In this document: positions 39,251 through 49,049 of the stretch, one piece after another
How positions within the stretch are numbered: position 1 is the stretch's first letter
How the letters are laid out: the number at the start of each line of letters is the position of its first letter
Assembly (NCBI GenBank): GCA_036897095.1
Contig: JAYMSP010000109.1
Location: 1-64,000, forward strand
Source of the DNA: Plantago elongata
Taxonomy: Eukaryota > Streptophyta > Magnoliopsida > Lamiales > Plantaginaceae
Reading direction: 5' to 3'
Length of the DNA stretch: 64,000 nt
Position numbers and translations under genes: made by a program
Notes under the pieces: model-generated
The model's database searches: none
Told to the model about the DNA's origin: nothing
Seen by the model: the letters and a program-made list of their open reading frames with translations, nothing else

Positions 39251-42010
39251 TCACCTTGTCTGGAAGACATTTTGAATCATCTTCTGGGGGGACTCTAGAG
39301 CTGCATATTCTAACTCGAGCAGCTCGCTAGTCGTAAGTTGCCAACCAAGTGCACCCAAGTTTTCCTTGGCTTGTTTTACCGATTTAACTCCGGGTATTGG
39401 AATTGTACCCTTGCTTATACACCAGTTTATAGCAACCTGCCAAATGCATCATTCGTATCGGAAATAAGAAAAGGCTAATATTTTGGACTACAAAAAGAGT
39501 TGGTTGATTTCTTATTCAATCTTCTTGTGGGTGGAAGATGTACCTGGGGTACGGTTTTCCTTCTCCTTTCGGCAATTTTCTCTAGCGAGCTCAACAGAGG
39601 CTTTAGTCCAGGTAAAATTTGTCGAAATAGAAGTCCCCTGTACAGTACATACAGTTACTAGTTCGACAGCGTAGGAGTATGAACGTCCACACAATACATG
39701 CATACATGATAAATGTCCAATGTATGTACGTACCGAGGACCACTTGGAAGATTGGAAGGCGTATATTTCCCGGTAAGCATGCCTAGCCCCAATGGACTAT
39801 AAGAGATCAATTGCACTCCTAGAGAATCACATATATCTTTCATTTCTATCTGATTTTCACCCATGCTAAGCAATGAAAATTGGACCTGCATATGCATCCT
39901 CAACATCACAAGGTGTTCTTATCCTTGACTGGATCTATTATACATAAACTTGGAACTATTCTGTAGTCTGTATGAATTCAAATGCAATATGCAAGTATGA
40001 TTTTGGCTAGTGGCACATGCTTCAAATTCAAAACCTTAACCTGTGATATATGTACATGCTTCTCCCGAATAAAGAAGAGTAAATTATAGCATTTGGCTAG
40101 TAATTTTAGCCTGTCCCATAAATATAAACTTCTTTTAAACCGAGGGAAGCAAATTTCAACTGGCATGAATATAGAAAGGTCATACTACCTGAGCTGAGCA
40201 TAAGGGTACCCCACGAGCCTTAAGGTAATCGTGTATCTTCAGAAGCTGCTTCGGTCCATAATTGCTCACACCAACTGCACGAACTAAGCCCTGCATTATG
40301 CAGGGAGTTTCATTGTGGACTTCTTTCTAAACTAAATAAGGGATATATTTGCAGAGCTTGAGAGTTTGTCGGCAATAATGCTATAGTAAATAGCATGTGG
40401 CGATGATAGTGAACATAGTTTAGTAGTCACTATCGAAACTCTTAGCATTGCTCGACCTAAACAATAACTTAAATGTAACCTTGTCATACATTGCCACTAG
40501 GCCATCCCAAAGAGCTCTCTCCTGCAGAGGGGCATAATTTGCGGTCGACCAGTGCAATTGTCCGATTCCAATTTGCTCAAGTTGCATCCTATTCATCGAG
40601 GACCTGAAATAAATGGCCATCAACATGCTTGCTCATCTCGACTAATAAGATCAACCAATCGAGATTGTATGGTACAGCAGAGTACTATAGAAAATGAGAC
40701 ATACTTGCAAGCATTGACGAATTGATTAGATGTTAAGCGCCACGGATATGCAGCAAATTTGGTTGCTATCACGATGTTGTCCTGCGTCTGCTTATTTCCT
40801 TTCACATAAAAAGCAAAAGCCGGTCAGGATATCATACAGCATTTACATATTCTCTCAAACCATCTAGCTTCCAATAACAAAAGACAACTGCCTAACTGTA
40901 ACCTGAGTGACAGAAACGCCTATTTGTGAAAACACAATTTGGTTTCATGAATTGACTTTCAATTAAAACAACATGAAGCAAATCCATACAGTTCAGAAAC
41001 TAACAACTTTCTAAGTAAACAAGTTCTGACCTGGTAGTTTGAGGACTTAACTATAGCCTCCAGTTCTAAAATACATGAAACTATAGTCACAATTACCTTC
41101 ACCACACATACATCATCCGTTCCACATTTGCAGATTTCATAAGTTCATATGGCTTATAGCCATATGAAGCAAATCCTAACAGTGTGACAGCTAACAAATA
41201 CTATTTGTGGAGCTACATGACCAGTGACAAGTATCAACCTGGTAGCTCACGGATAAACTTCCCGAGAAGCTTTTCACTCTGTCCATTCAACTTGCCAGTG
41301 CCATAAGAATCAGCTGTATCGAATAAATTGATACCGTTCTCAACAGCAAGATTAAAAGTCTGCTGAAGCTCAGTATCCATGGACTCTTGGTAACCCCACA
41401 AAAGCTGATTACCCCAAGCCCAAGTCCCAAATCCCATGGGAGATACGCTCAATGGACCTATCTTCACCTGACAATCACACATGACCAACTATCTAATTTA
41501 GCAACCAAAGCTTAAACAACAACATTCATATTGCCTCAAAAAGTAACAGAATGGCCTAAATTGCTACAATATTCATCTAGTAGCTGATTACTCTAGATAT
41601 TAACAATCACGCATAAAAAAAAAAAAATCTAATTAAGCAACCAAAGCTTAAACAACATCGATCATTTTTGCCTCAATCAACCTGAAAATTCTATATGACT
41701 AAATGTTAACAATGACAAATGAGCAGAAGCAAGTAAAGCTTAAACGCTAGTATTCAATTTGCCTTAGAAAATCAACTCAATAACCTGAAAAACTAGACGC
41801 AGATAAGTAACTTCGATCTGATTACATGAGATTGTTACAATTGGGAGAGAATGTGAAATTTCTTAAGCGAGTGGGATTACATATATATACCTTTTGCCAA
41901 GGCCAGTATCTAGGAAATTTAAGGAAGGATGGAGGTGAGATGGAGCTCTGAGGAACAGAAGAGCACCTGATATGTGCACTCGGTTTTGAAAATGATACTG
42001 AGAACGCCAT
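39251..42010 (-). CDS. Aldo/keto reductase, probably plastid-targeted (At1g06690-like)
   Basis: There are eight exons: 42010-41891, 41467-41239, 40798-40705, 40603-40480, 40290-40189, 39885-39734, 39637-39544 and 39436-39251. They total 1101 nt, giving 366 residues. Exon 1 encodes a Ser-rich, acid-poor leader of about 40 residues, as in a chloroplast transit peptide. The catalytic set is visible: Asp90 and Tyr95 in LFDTADSYG, the Lys in IVIATKF and the His in GQLHWS. Cofactor-loop text includes VGVSNYGPKQL and the C-terminal GTIPIPGVKSVKQAKENLGALGW, the NADPH-binding region. It ends QKMIQNVFQTR. The family reduces aldehydes and ketones with NADPH; the substrate is unknown. Confidence 0.95.
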
Positions 42011-42099
42011 TGTTGCAGCGTTTTCTCAGTTGCTGTAGTAGGATAAGAGATTGGAGGTGATGAAGAAACGATTGCTTCAACTAATAACCCAAAGTTTTT

Positions 42100-43500
42100 C
42101 AAAGTTCAAAATTATTCGGTAATACTATGTGTGTTCGTACTTACTACTCTCATTACATATATTAGTAATAATTATGTACGTAGTTGGGTACGGACGGTTT
42201 TTTGTAAAATTTTCAACCGATCCGTCTATGACAGGTATGTCAACTTATTAACCGCGGCGGGTGACATTTTATCCTATCCGTCGCGAGTCAGTTGACTACT
42301 TGAAGCGGACGGTTGACGGACGGTTTAACGATTGGTTAACAGATACAAATAATGACATATATGGTGCTTTGAAAGATACATTATACTTACTAACCTCTAA
42401 GTCTACAATAAACTAAATAATAAGGGAAACATACCACAATCTCAAGCATCAATACAAGTAGCCTAAATGCATAAAATTCCAAATACAATAGAAGTTCATG
42501 AGTTGTTCAAATTATAAAGGTCACTACAAAGTTCAACAACCAAACTGCCACCCACCCGCTTAATGGAGGGTTACAAATTTGTAATCCGCGGACGATTTTT
42601 GACAAAAATTCTAACCGTCGATGGCGGATAGTTGACGGGCGGAGCGGGCGGTTATCTTTTATGTACACCCCTAACTACTCACTTCGTAGAGTGGAACCAT
42701 TCATACCAGATAATTTTGAAATAAATGTGTATGCTCTAAACAAAATGTGTGAGAAATTACATGTATTAGTAATAATTATTTTATTAGAGATCTGGATAGG
42801 TTAAACATGACAACTTGAAAGGTTGGAATTATATTGATTTGTGAATAGAATGTAGGCAATATAAACAACAAGGTTACATATTTTCATACTAAAAGTACTT
42901 TTAATAAGTTATATATGGAAATATAGATGAACTCTCGTAAACTTATGTTTGGATCAAAATTCAAGATTAAATTTGAATTGATCAAGTAATTGGTAAATAC
43001 TAATTAAAAAAGAGTTGAATTATATATTTTTTGTTAAATTAAGAATGAACGAGTTGTGTTTTATGACGGAGAAGAAACTATTTTACCAAATTCACGGCTA
43101 GCCAATTTGTTAAGTGGAACAAATTTTAATGGTAGTTTCCAATTTTAAAGATCCGAAAGTTGGATGAGATTTCAAGTTTACATCGCGGAATAAATGAGTT
43201 TGGACAGTAGGATACCTACAGACTACAGCGTATGGTAATTGGTAAGTCATTAGTTTGCTGGATAGCTTTCATGAGATTGTGGTTTTTGTTTGAGTTATGA
43301 CATTGTTTTTGGTATTTTTTTCACATCAAATTCGGAAAGGTCTATCCGAATCAGATCTCGGATTGATCGGGATGCATCCTTAGCCCAATTCGTTAAGGAT
43401 TATGAAATCATATTTCTATTATATATATATATATCCACCGAAAAGTAGTTTCTCTATAATCTCTTCACCCCAAAAACTCTAGGACCAATTCATTCTACTA
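42100..43500. other. Intergenic DNA with a possible non-autonomous element
   Basis: Positions 42183-42675 stand out as richer in CGG/CCG. They contain two similar blocks in the same direction (GGACGGTTTTTTGTAAAATT near 42193 and GGACGATTTTTGACAAAAATT near 42588). The right end reads TTTTATGTACACCCCTAA, like the end of plant hAT-type elements, but the expected matching left end was not found. The rest is AT-rich, ending in the SRP54 promoter. Confidence 0.35.
43420..43434 (+). promoter_or_regulatory. TA-repeat, possible TATA region of SRP54
   Basis: A run of (TA)n lies about 80 bp before the ATG of the intronless SRP54 gene. It is followed by a CT-rich leader (TTTCTCTATAATCTCTTCACC). It could serve as the core promoter or simply be a microsatellite. 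Confidence 0.4.
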
Positions 43501-43512
43501 ATTCTCATCACA

Positions 43513-44979
43513 ATGGTGCTCGCGGACTTAGGAGGAACCATATTGCGTGCTCTTGAGCAGATGAACAATGCCACTATAATCGACGAGAAAGCATTGAGCA
43601 ACTGCCTCAATGAAATCAATCGAGCTCTTCTCAAAGCGGATGTTCAGTTTAAGCTTGTTATGGATATGCAGAACAACATCAAGAAGATTGTAAATTTCGA
43701 TAATCTTGCAGCTGGACACGACAAGCGGAAAATTATTCAGCATGCCATATTTAATGAGCTGTGCAAGATGTTGGATCCGGGCAAGCCGTCCTTTAGCCCT
43801 GAGAAGGGAAAGGCTAGTGTTGTGATGTTTGTTGGTTTGCAAGGTTCTGGAAAGACCACCAGTTGTACTAAATATGCTTACTACCACCAGAAGAAGGGCT
43901 GGAAGCCGGCTCTTGTCTGTGCAGATACATTCAGAGCTGGTGCGTTCGACCAATTAAAGCAGAATGCCACTAAAGCTAACATTCCCTTTTATGGAAGCTA
44001 TACAGAGTCGGATCCTGTAAGAGTCGCTGTGGATGGGGTTGAAGCATTTAAAAACGAGAATCGCGATCTCATTATTGTTGATACCAGTGGACGTCACAAA
44101 CAGGAAGCTGCACTTTTTGAGGAGATGCGCCAAGTGGCTGAAGCAACGAAACCAGATCTTGTTATTTTTGTTATGGATAGCAGTATTGGTCAAGCTGCAT
44201 TCGATCAAGCTATGGCATTCAAGCAAAGCATTGATGTTGGAGCAGTCATTGTAACCAAGATGGATGGGCATGCCAAGGGTGGTGGTGCTCTTAGTGCTGT
44301 TGCTGCAACAAAAAGTCCAGTTATATTCATAGGGACGGGTGAACGTATGGATGAGCTTGAAGTATTTGATGCCAAACCATTTGTTAGCCGTCTTTTAGGT
44401 AAGGGTGACTTGTCTGGGCTCAAGGATAAAATCCTTGAAGTTGTTCCGATGGAAAAACAGACTGAGCTTCTCGAGAAAATTTTGGAAGGAAATTTCACGT
44501 TTAGAGTCATGTACGAGCAATACCAGAACGAACTCAAAATGGGTTCTATGGGTCAGATATTGTCTATGTTTCCAGGATTTAGCCAAGTGTCAATGTCCCA
44601 AGTGCAGGAAAAGCAAAGCCATGCAAAAATTAAAAGATACTTGACAATGATGGATTCAATGACTCGCGAAGAGCTGGACAGTACTAGCACCAAACTCATG
44701 AACGAATCTCGAATTATGCGGATAGCTAGAGGGTCAGGTTCTCAGGTGAGCGATGTTATGGAAATGTTGGAACAGTACAAGATGTGGGCTAAGCTTTGGA
44801 GTGAGATGACCAAGAAGGGACTTAATAAGATCTCGAGAAAGGGTGATATGAGGGCCATGTTAAGAAACATGAATGCACAACACATAAGCAGAGCAATTTC
44901 TCCTCAGATATTGAATCAGTTGGGTGGCATGCAAAATATTATGAAGCAAATGGGTGATTTAATGGGTTCTGCAAATTAG
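43513..44979 (+). CDS. SRP54: Signal recognition particle 54 kDa subunit, intronless (putative retrogene)
   Basis: This is one uninterrupted frame of 488 codons. SRP54 binds signal peptides and SRP RNA and guides ribosomes to the ER. The N domain (residues 1-95) is followed by the GTPase domain with GLQGSGKTT (P-loop), [17 protein letters not shown] (insertion box), [11 protein letters not shown] (G3) and [11 protein letters not shown] (G4). The M domain holds the RNA-binding [13 protein letters not shown] and Met-rich helices. Plant SRP54 genes are normally split by several introns, so a single exon suggests a retrocopy. Some usually fixed spots differ from the plant form I remember (LGKGDLSG for [17 protein letters not shown] for GSGRQV). 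The reading frame is whole, so function is likely retained. Confidence 0.95.
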   Translation: MVLADLGGTILRALEQMNNATIIDEKALSNCLNEINRALLKADVQFKLVMDMQNNIKKIVNFDNLAAGHDKRKIIQHAIFNELCKMLDPGKPSFSPEKGKASVVMFVGLQGSGKTTSCTKYAYYHQKKGWKPALVCADTFRAGAFDQLKQNATKANIPFYGSYTESDPVRVAVDGVEAFKNENRDLIIVDTSGRHKQEAALFEEMRQVAEATKPDLVIFVMDSSIGQAAFDQAMAFKQSIDVGAVIVTKMDGHAKGGGALSAVAATKSPVIFIGTGERMDELEVFDAKPFVSRLLGKGDLSGLKDKILEVVPMEKQTELLEKILEGNFTFRVMYEQYQNELKMGSMGQILSMFPGFSQVSMSQVQEKQSHAKIKRYLTMMDSMTREELDSTSTKLMNESRIMRIARGSGSQVSDVMEMLEQYKMWAKLWSEMTKKGLNKISRKGDMRAMLRNMNAQHISRAISPQILNQLGGMQNIMKQMGDLMGSAN

Positions 44980-45486
44980 AGATGTGATAGTTACGTTTTA
45001 ACTTTCAAGCGTGGGACAAATAGAAGAGTTTTTGTATATAGTAATCTCACTGGTTTATACTATTTGATGCTCCAATTTCAGATTCTCAACCTTGTAAACA
45101 TATCTCCTTTTCTTTTTTTTATTTGAAAAATTATCTCCTTCTACTCACCACATCATACTTTATTAAAAAAAAAAAAAACCTGATTCTTTGTTGCTTTCTT
45201 CATGTCTTACACACATTTGATGGCTCACTTTCTCTGCTTTGGTTTCGTTCTTTGTTGCGGCATCTTCTGAGATTTGCCCCTCATCTTGTTTTTCTTTTCC
45301 TGAGTGAGTTTAATACAGGTCGTCCTAGACTTGGACATAGTGGTTCAGTTTTTGTGCTGTATCAACAAGTAAGATAGTACCTTATCCTTGGAGAGCTGTA
45401 TAAGTTCCCTCACAGGCAAATTCTGCTGCCAGATATTTTGAAACTTGAACACAAGAACGTTAAAAGAAGAGAGTACAGATCACTTG

Positions 45487-45573
45487 TCAATGTTCTGCTA
45501 GTTCAAATTCGGCTTCCAGATATTTTTCAAGATCATTTATCTGCTCTCCGCTGATGGTAGACCGACCATGATT
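45487..45573 (-). pseudogene. Orphan exon-like segment, unknown family
   Basis: On the minus strand, TTCACAG at 45574 is followed by 28 codons (NHGRSTISGEQINDLEKYLEA, then EFELAEH) and a TGA. The text looks like a real C-terminus: acidic, helix-prone, with a proper acceptor. A shorter, related block lies just downstream (45417-45450, reading VSKYLAAEFACEGTY). I find no partner exons upstream, so this may be a relic of a lost gene. I do not recognise the family. Confidence 0.3.
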
Positions 45574-47354
45574 CTGTGAACATGTAATCAAAGCAGAAAT
45601 TATTTCTAATGAATATTTGCATTTTGAATACTAAGGTACAGACGATGCTAATTGCATCACCAACAAAGTATTATTCTAGTTGAACTAATGAACTAATTAT
45701 TGGATAGCATAGCACATGATGGGTTGCCAATTGTTTCCAGAGAAATTAAGAGGATCGGATGCTCCAGCAAAATCTGCGATTCTGTTGTTTGGTTTTGGTT
45801 CCTTTACTTTGCTTGCTGGTCCATCTACATTCCATCAGGACCATAACTTGCGGTCCAGTTTCATATTCTACAGTATATTCACTCTATGTTTCCACTCGAA
45901 TACATATTAAATTATATCGAAAAATAATTTTATAAAGTCATAGTGTAAAAATAAATCAAAATTAATTTTACAATACAATACTCCCTCATTTTCAATTTAA
46001 CTTCTTCTTGTGGTGAACATGGATTTTCATATTAAATTATATAAATAATCAAAATGAGTTAAACATAGGGGACCGATCTTCCAATTGTAAAGCTGAAATT
46101 GGTACAGAATATATATTGACATTTTGAAAGTTAAAGGTTTAAAGTGCATATATGAATATCTTCTTCTTTTTTAATAATTTAAAAGTAAATACAATTTAAC
46201 TAGATGTATTTTAGTTCACATAAATCGTGAAATTATTTATTTTATAAATTATTTTAGTGGTACATTATCATCTAACTTATAAACTTCTTGAGTCAGTTAT
46301 TTTATTTTTTATTAATAATATTAATACGTTACAATATCGTAACATGATTGTCACAAATTCTTATTAGTATTATTTGAAATGCATAGTTGTTTTCTTAAAA
46401 GTTAGCTAGTTTACTATTAAAAACATCCATAAAATTCAATATGATGAACTTACAAGTAACAAGTAGCTTATTTGAACTAGCTGAGCATTGACAAATCACC
46501 ACCCATTCACATTTTAATGTTCTACACGACATGTCTTGATTATCTATTTGTGGCAAATTTATTTCCACAATCAATCAATATGATAAATCCAAGGTCTAAA
46601 TACCGAAATCATAAAACGTCCTTTGGGTTACTATTTAATTTCTATTTCCTTTTAGTTTACTCGTAAAGACAGTAATAAGCTACTACATTTGTTTGTAATA
46701 GATTTAATGCCAATTGTATGGTCACGTTGCATTTGCCCGTTCCCTATCCGACGTACTATAGTTCTCTTTGATTGAGTATATAAAATGTTTAAAGAAGCAT
46801 CGCTTGAATTATTCCAAAAGGCCATTCCCTTTTATAAGTCACTAAAAGAATGAATATAGATACAAAATTAGAATATACTTCTTCTCCGTCTGTTAATAAT
46901 AAAATATTGTTGACTTTGTATATTTTTTAATAAAAATATATATGATGTGGTTAAGATTGAGTTTGAGATATAAAATTATATATGACTTAATAATATGTGG
47001 TTAGAAATGAATTGTATTATAGAGTTATTTCTATAAATAAAAGTTTATTTTATTTTATTAAAATGTATTAAATGAAAATTTATTTGAATTCTAGCTAGGC
47101 AAGTCAAGTCTTTGTTTATTTGGCGTAATAAGAAGTGAGTAGAAGCAAATAGTCAAAGCACGACTGTTTCAGCTGCTCAATGATTGCGAATACGATGACA
47201 TAACATAACCGACGCAGTCTGAAATGAGAAATGGAAATTAATAAATTAAATAGCGTCTGAATTAAGAAATCCAAATAATTAACAGCGTAAAGCCAGATGG
47301 AAAGTTGACAAACGAAAAAAAAAAGATTATTCTTTTGTATGCGTATCTTACTCT

Positions 47355-47364
47355 TATATATAAA
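47355..47364 (+). promoter_or_regulatory. TATA box of the SAUR gene
   Basis: TATATATAAA lies about 270 bp upstream of the SAUR ATG. A start about 30 bp downstream would give a leader of some 240 nt that includes the uORF at 47432-47524. Confidence 0.55.
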
Positions 47365-47431
47365 CCCAGGTAGCTAAATCCAATTTATCAAAATCAACCA
47401 AAAACTTATCAAATCTCTCCAATTCTATACC

Positions 47432-47524
47432 ATGAGCAATATCCCTAAATCGCTCACCGATTCTTCCTTAACTCTCTTCACCCTAGCCATCTCCTCTTCT
47501 GATCCTTGGCCTTTTTCTAGCTAA
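47432..47524 (+). CDS. Upstream ORF (30 codons) in the SAUR leader
   Basis: ATG at 47432 opens a 30-codon frame (MSNIPKSLTDSSLTLFTLAI..., ending DPWPFSS) with TAA at 47522-47524. It lies about 100 bp before the SAUR start. If transcription starts after the TATA box at 47355, the uORF is in the leader and could lower SAUR translation. Whether it is conserved is not known. Confidence 0.4.
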   Translation: MSNIPKSLTDSSLTLFTLAISSSDPWPFSS

Positions 47525-47621
47525 TCAATCGTTTATTCACTTTTCACCTCACAGCTCTACAACAAACTAACAAACACTTAGAAAACCGATTTGGTATTGA
47601 AATTTCTAAACACTAACCTGA

Positions 47622-47951
47622 ATGATGCCGGAAGCTGACAGTAATGGTATTCCGAGAGGCTGCTTGGCCGTTCGTGTGGGGCTGGAGGAGGAGGATCGGC
47701 GCCGATTCGTTGTTCCGGTGATGTACGTGAACCATCCGCTGTTCGCGCGGCTGCTGAAGGAGGCGGAGGAGGAGTATGGATTTGATCAGGATGGGCCGAT
47801 TAATATTCCTTGCCATGTTGAGGAGTTTTCTTATGTTAAAGGCTTGATTGATCGGGAAATCATGTCGCAACACCATGGACATCATCACCACAACCACCAC
47901 CATGGTGGACACCACCACCATACTCACCATTTTTTGTGCTTCAAGGCTTGA
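47622..47951 (+). CDS. SAUR-family auxin-responsive protein with His-rich tail
   Basis: This is a single exon of 109 codons; two ATGs stand side by side (47622 and 47625). The SAUR domain (residues about 11-75) shows GCLAVRVG, RRFVVPVMYVNHPLF, LLKEAEEEYGFDQDGPINIPC and VEEFSYVKGLID. The family is short-lived and inhibits PP2C-D phosphatases, which activates plasma-membrane H+-ATPase and cell expansion. The group resembles SAUR32. The last 27 residues contain about 15 histidines (runs HHGHHHH, HHHGGHHHH), which could bind metal. No intron, as is usual for SAURs. Confidence 0.93.
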   Translation: MMPEADSNGIPRGCLAVRVGLEEEDRRRFVVPVMYVNHPLFARLLKEAEEEYGFDQDGPINIPCHVEEFSYVKGLIDREIMSQHHGHHHHNHHHGGHHHHTHHFLCFKA

Positions 47952-47959
47952 TGACCTGT

Positions 47960-49049
47960 TTCAGTGTGGATGTTGATTGCACAATTGGATTGGATTGGAT
48001 TAGATGATTTTTAGGAGATTATGATGATGATAATGACGAAATTGATGTTAATGCAGTCTGTTACGTAAGGTCTTTTATTATTACTAGTGTTTTTAGTTTT
48101 TGTTATATTGTTTGCTTTTCCGTGAATTGTTCGGGAAAACATTTATGAAATGTCAGAATAGTGTGATTGACACTACGACTTTGATATTCCGTCTATAATA
48201 ATTGTTTTGAGCTTGCAACTTGTGTAAATTTTAATCTTAATTACAATTCCAAAGTTTTTCCAGTCTTTTCTTTTGTGCATTTTCACCCGGTAGATTGTTG
48301 TATTGTATTCTTTTTTAAGTCGTAATCTTTTGTCGGAATGAATTCAGAGACTGATTGGGAATCAATTTGAATTGGCAAAATTCAATTCAAATTGATTTCC
48401 AATTAGTTCTTTTACACGATAAACATTATAGTATATTGAATTACGACAATAAAATTCAATTTGTCATGCGTCTAATACTTCTCACTAAAGCATATTGTTG
48501 CACCAATATACAAAATCACGTGATTCTACATTTAGAATTTGAATTTAAGAAGGAATGGAATTATACAAGAGAATATGTGAAACCAGATCGGAACATGTAA
48601 TTTATAATGAAATATTTCATCAGTTAAATATTAGTAAAAGAAACTCTAGAAAAACATGTTTCAAGCAGATGGAAGGTGAATAATCCAGGCTTTTCCCAGA
48701 ATTTCGGGTTGATTCTCTAACGTGGATACAAGTATTAATAGTACCATGAAAAGAGCAAGGTGCGCGCTATTCTTAAGGTTTTATGTGTAAAGAAAGAACG
48801 AGTTCATAAATATATTTTATACTAAATGGCTTCCTATACATCATATTCTGATTCTGTTCTCACTTCTTTCTTCACAATGAATTCTCCTCCAAATGCCCAA
48901 AACACATCTCAAGGCAACCCCGAATAGGGGCCATACCGACAATTTTCAATGACAAACAATATAATAGAAGCTATCTCAACAGAAAATAGAAAATGGCCTT
49001 TGAGTTCGCGAAACAAAACTTATAGCGGCACCTATTTGCGACTCTAAAC
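47960..49049. other. 3' regions of SAUR (+) and CRK (-)
   Basis: No gene seen. The left part is the SAUR 3' UTR and the right part (from about 48830) is the CRK 3' UTR. The 81-codon frame at 48355-48600 is A/T-rich and has no motif. Confidence 0.6.

Larger units (their letters stand above)
44980..47600. other. Intergenic DNA between SRP54 and SAUR
   Basis: After the SRP54 stop is a leader-free 3' region with an A14 tract at about 45165-45178. Around 45417-45573 a short duplicated block and one exon-like segment occur (listed separately). From 45910 to 47340 the DNA is AT-rich without ORFs. Two starts (TACTCCCTCATTTT near 45972 and CTTCTCCGTCTGTT near 46881) resemble Stowaway-type MITE ends. 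The right end carries the SAUR promoter. Confidence 0.5.

Noticed and set aside
43528-44586. Several frames on both strands over SRP54
   Set aside because: All are shadows of the SRP54 coding frame, with no motif of their own.
47613-47930. Minus-strand frame rich in Val/Met
   Set aside because: It is antisense to the His codons of the SAUR.
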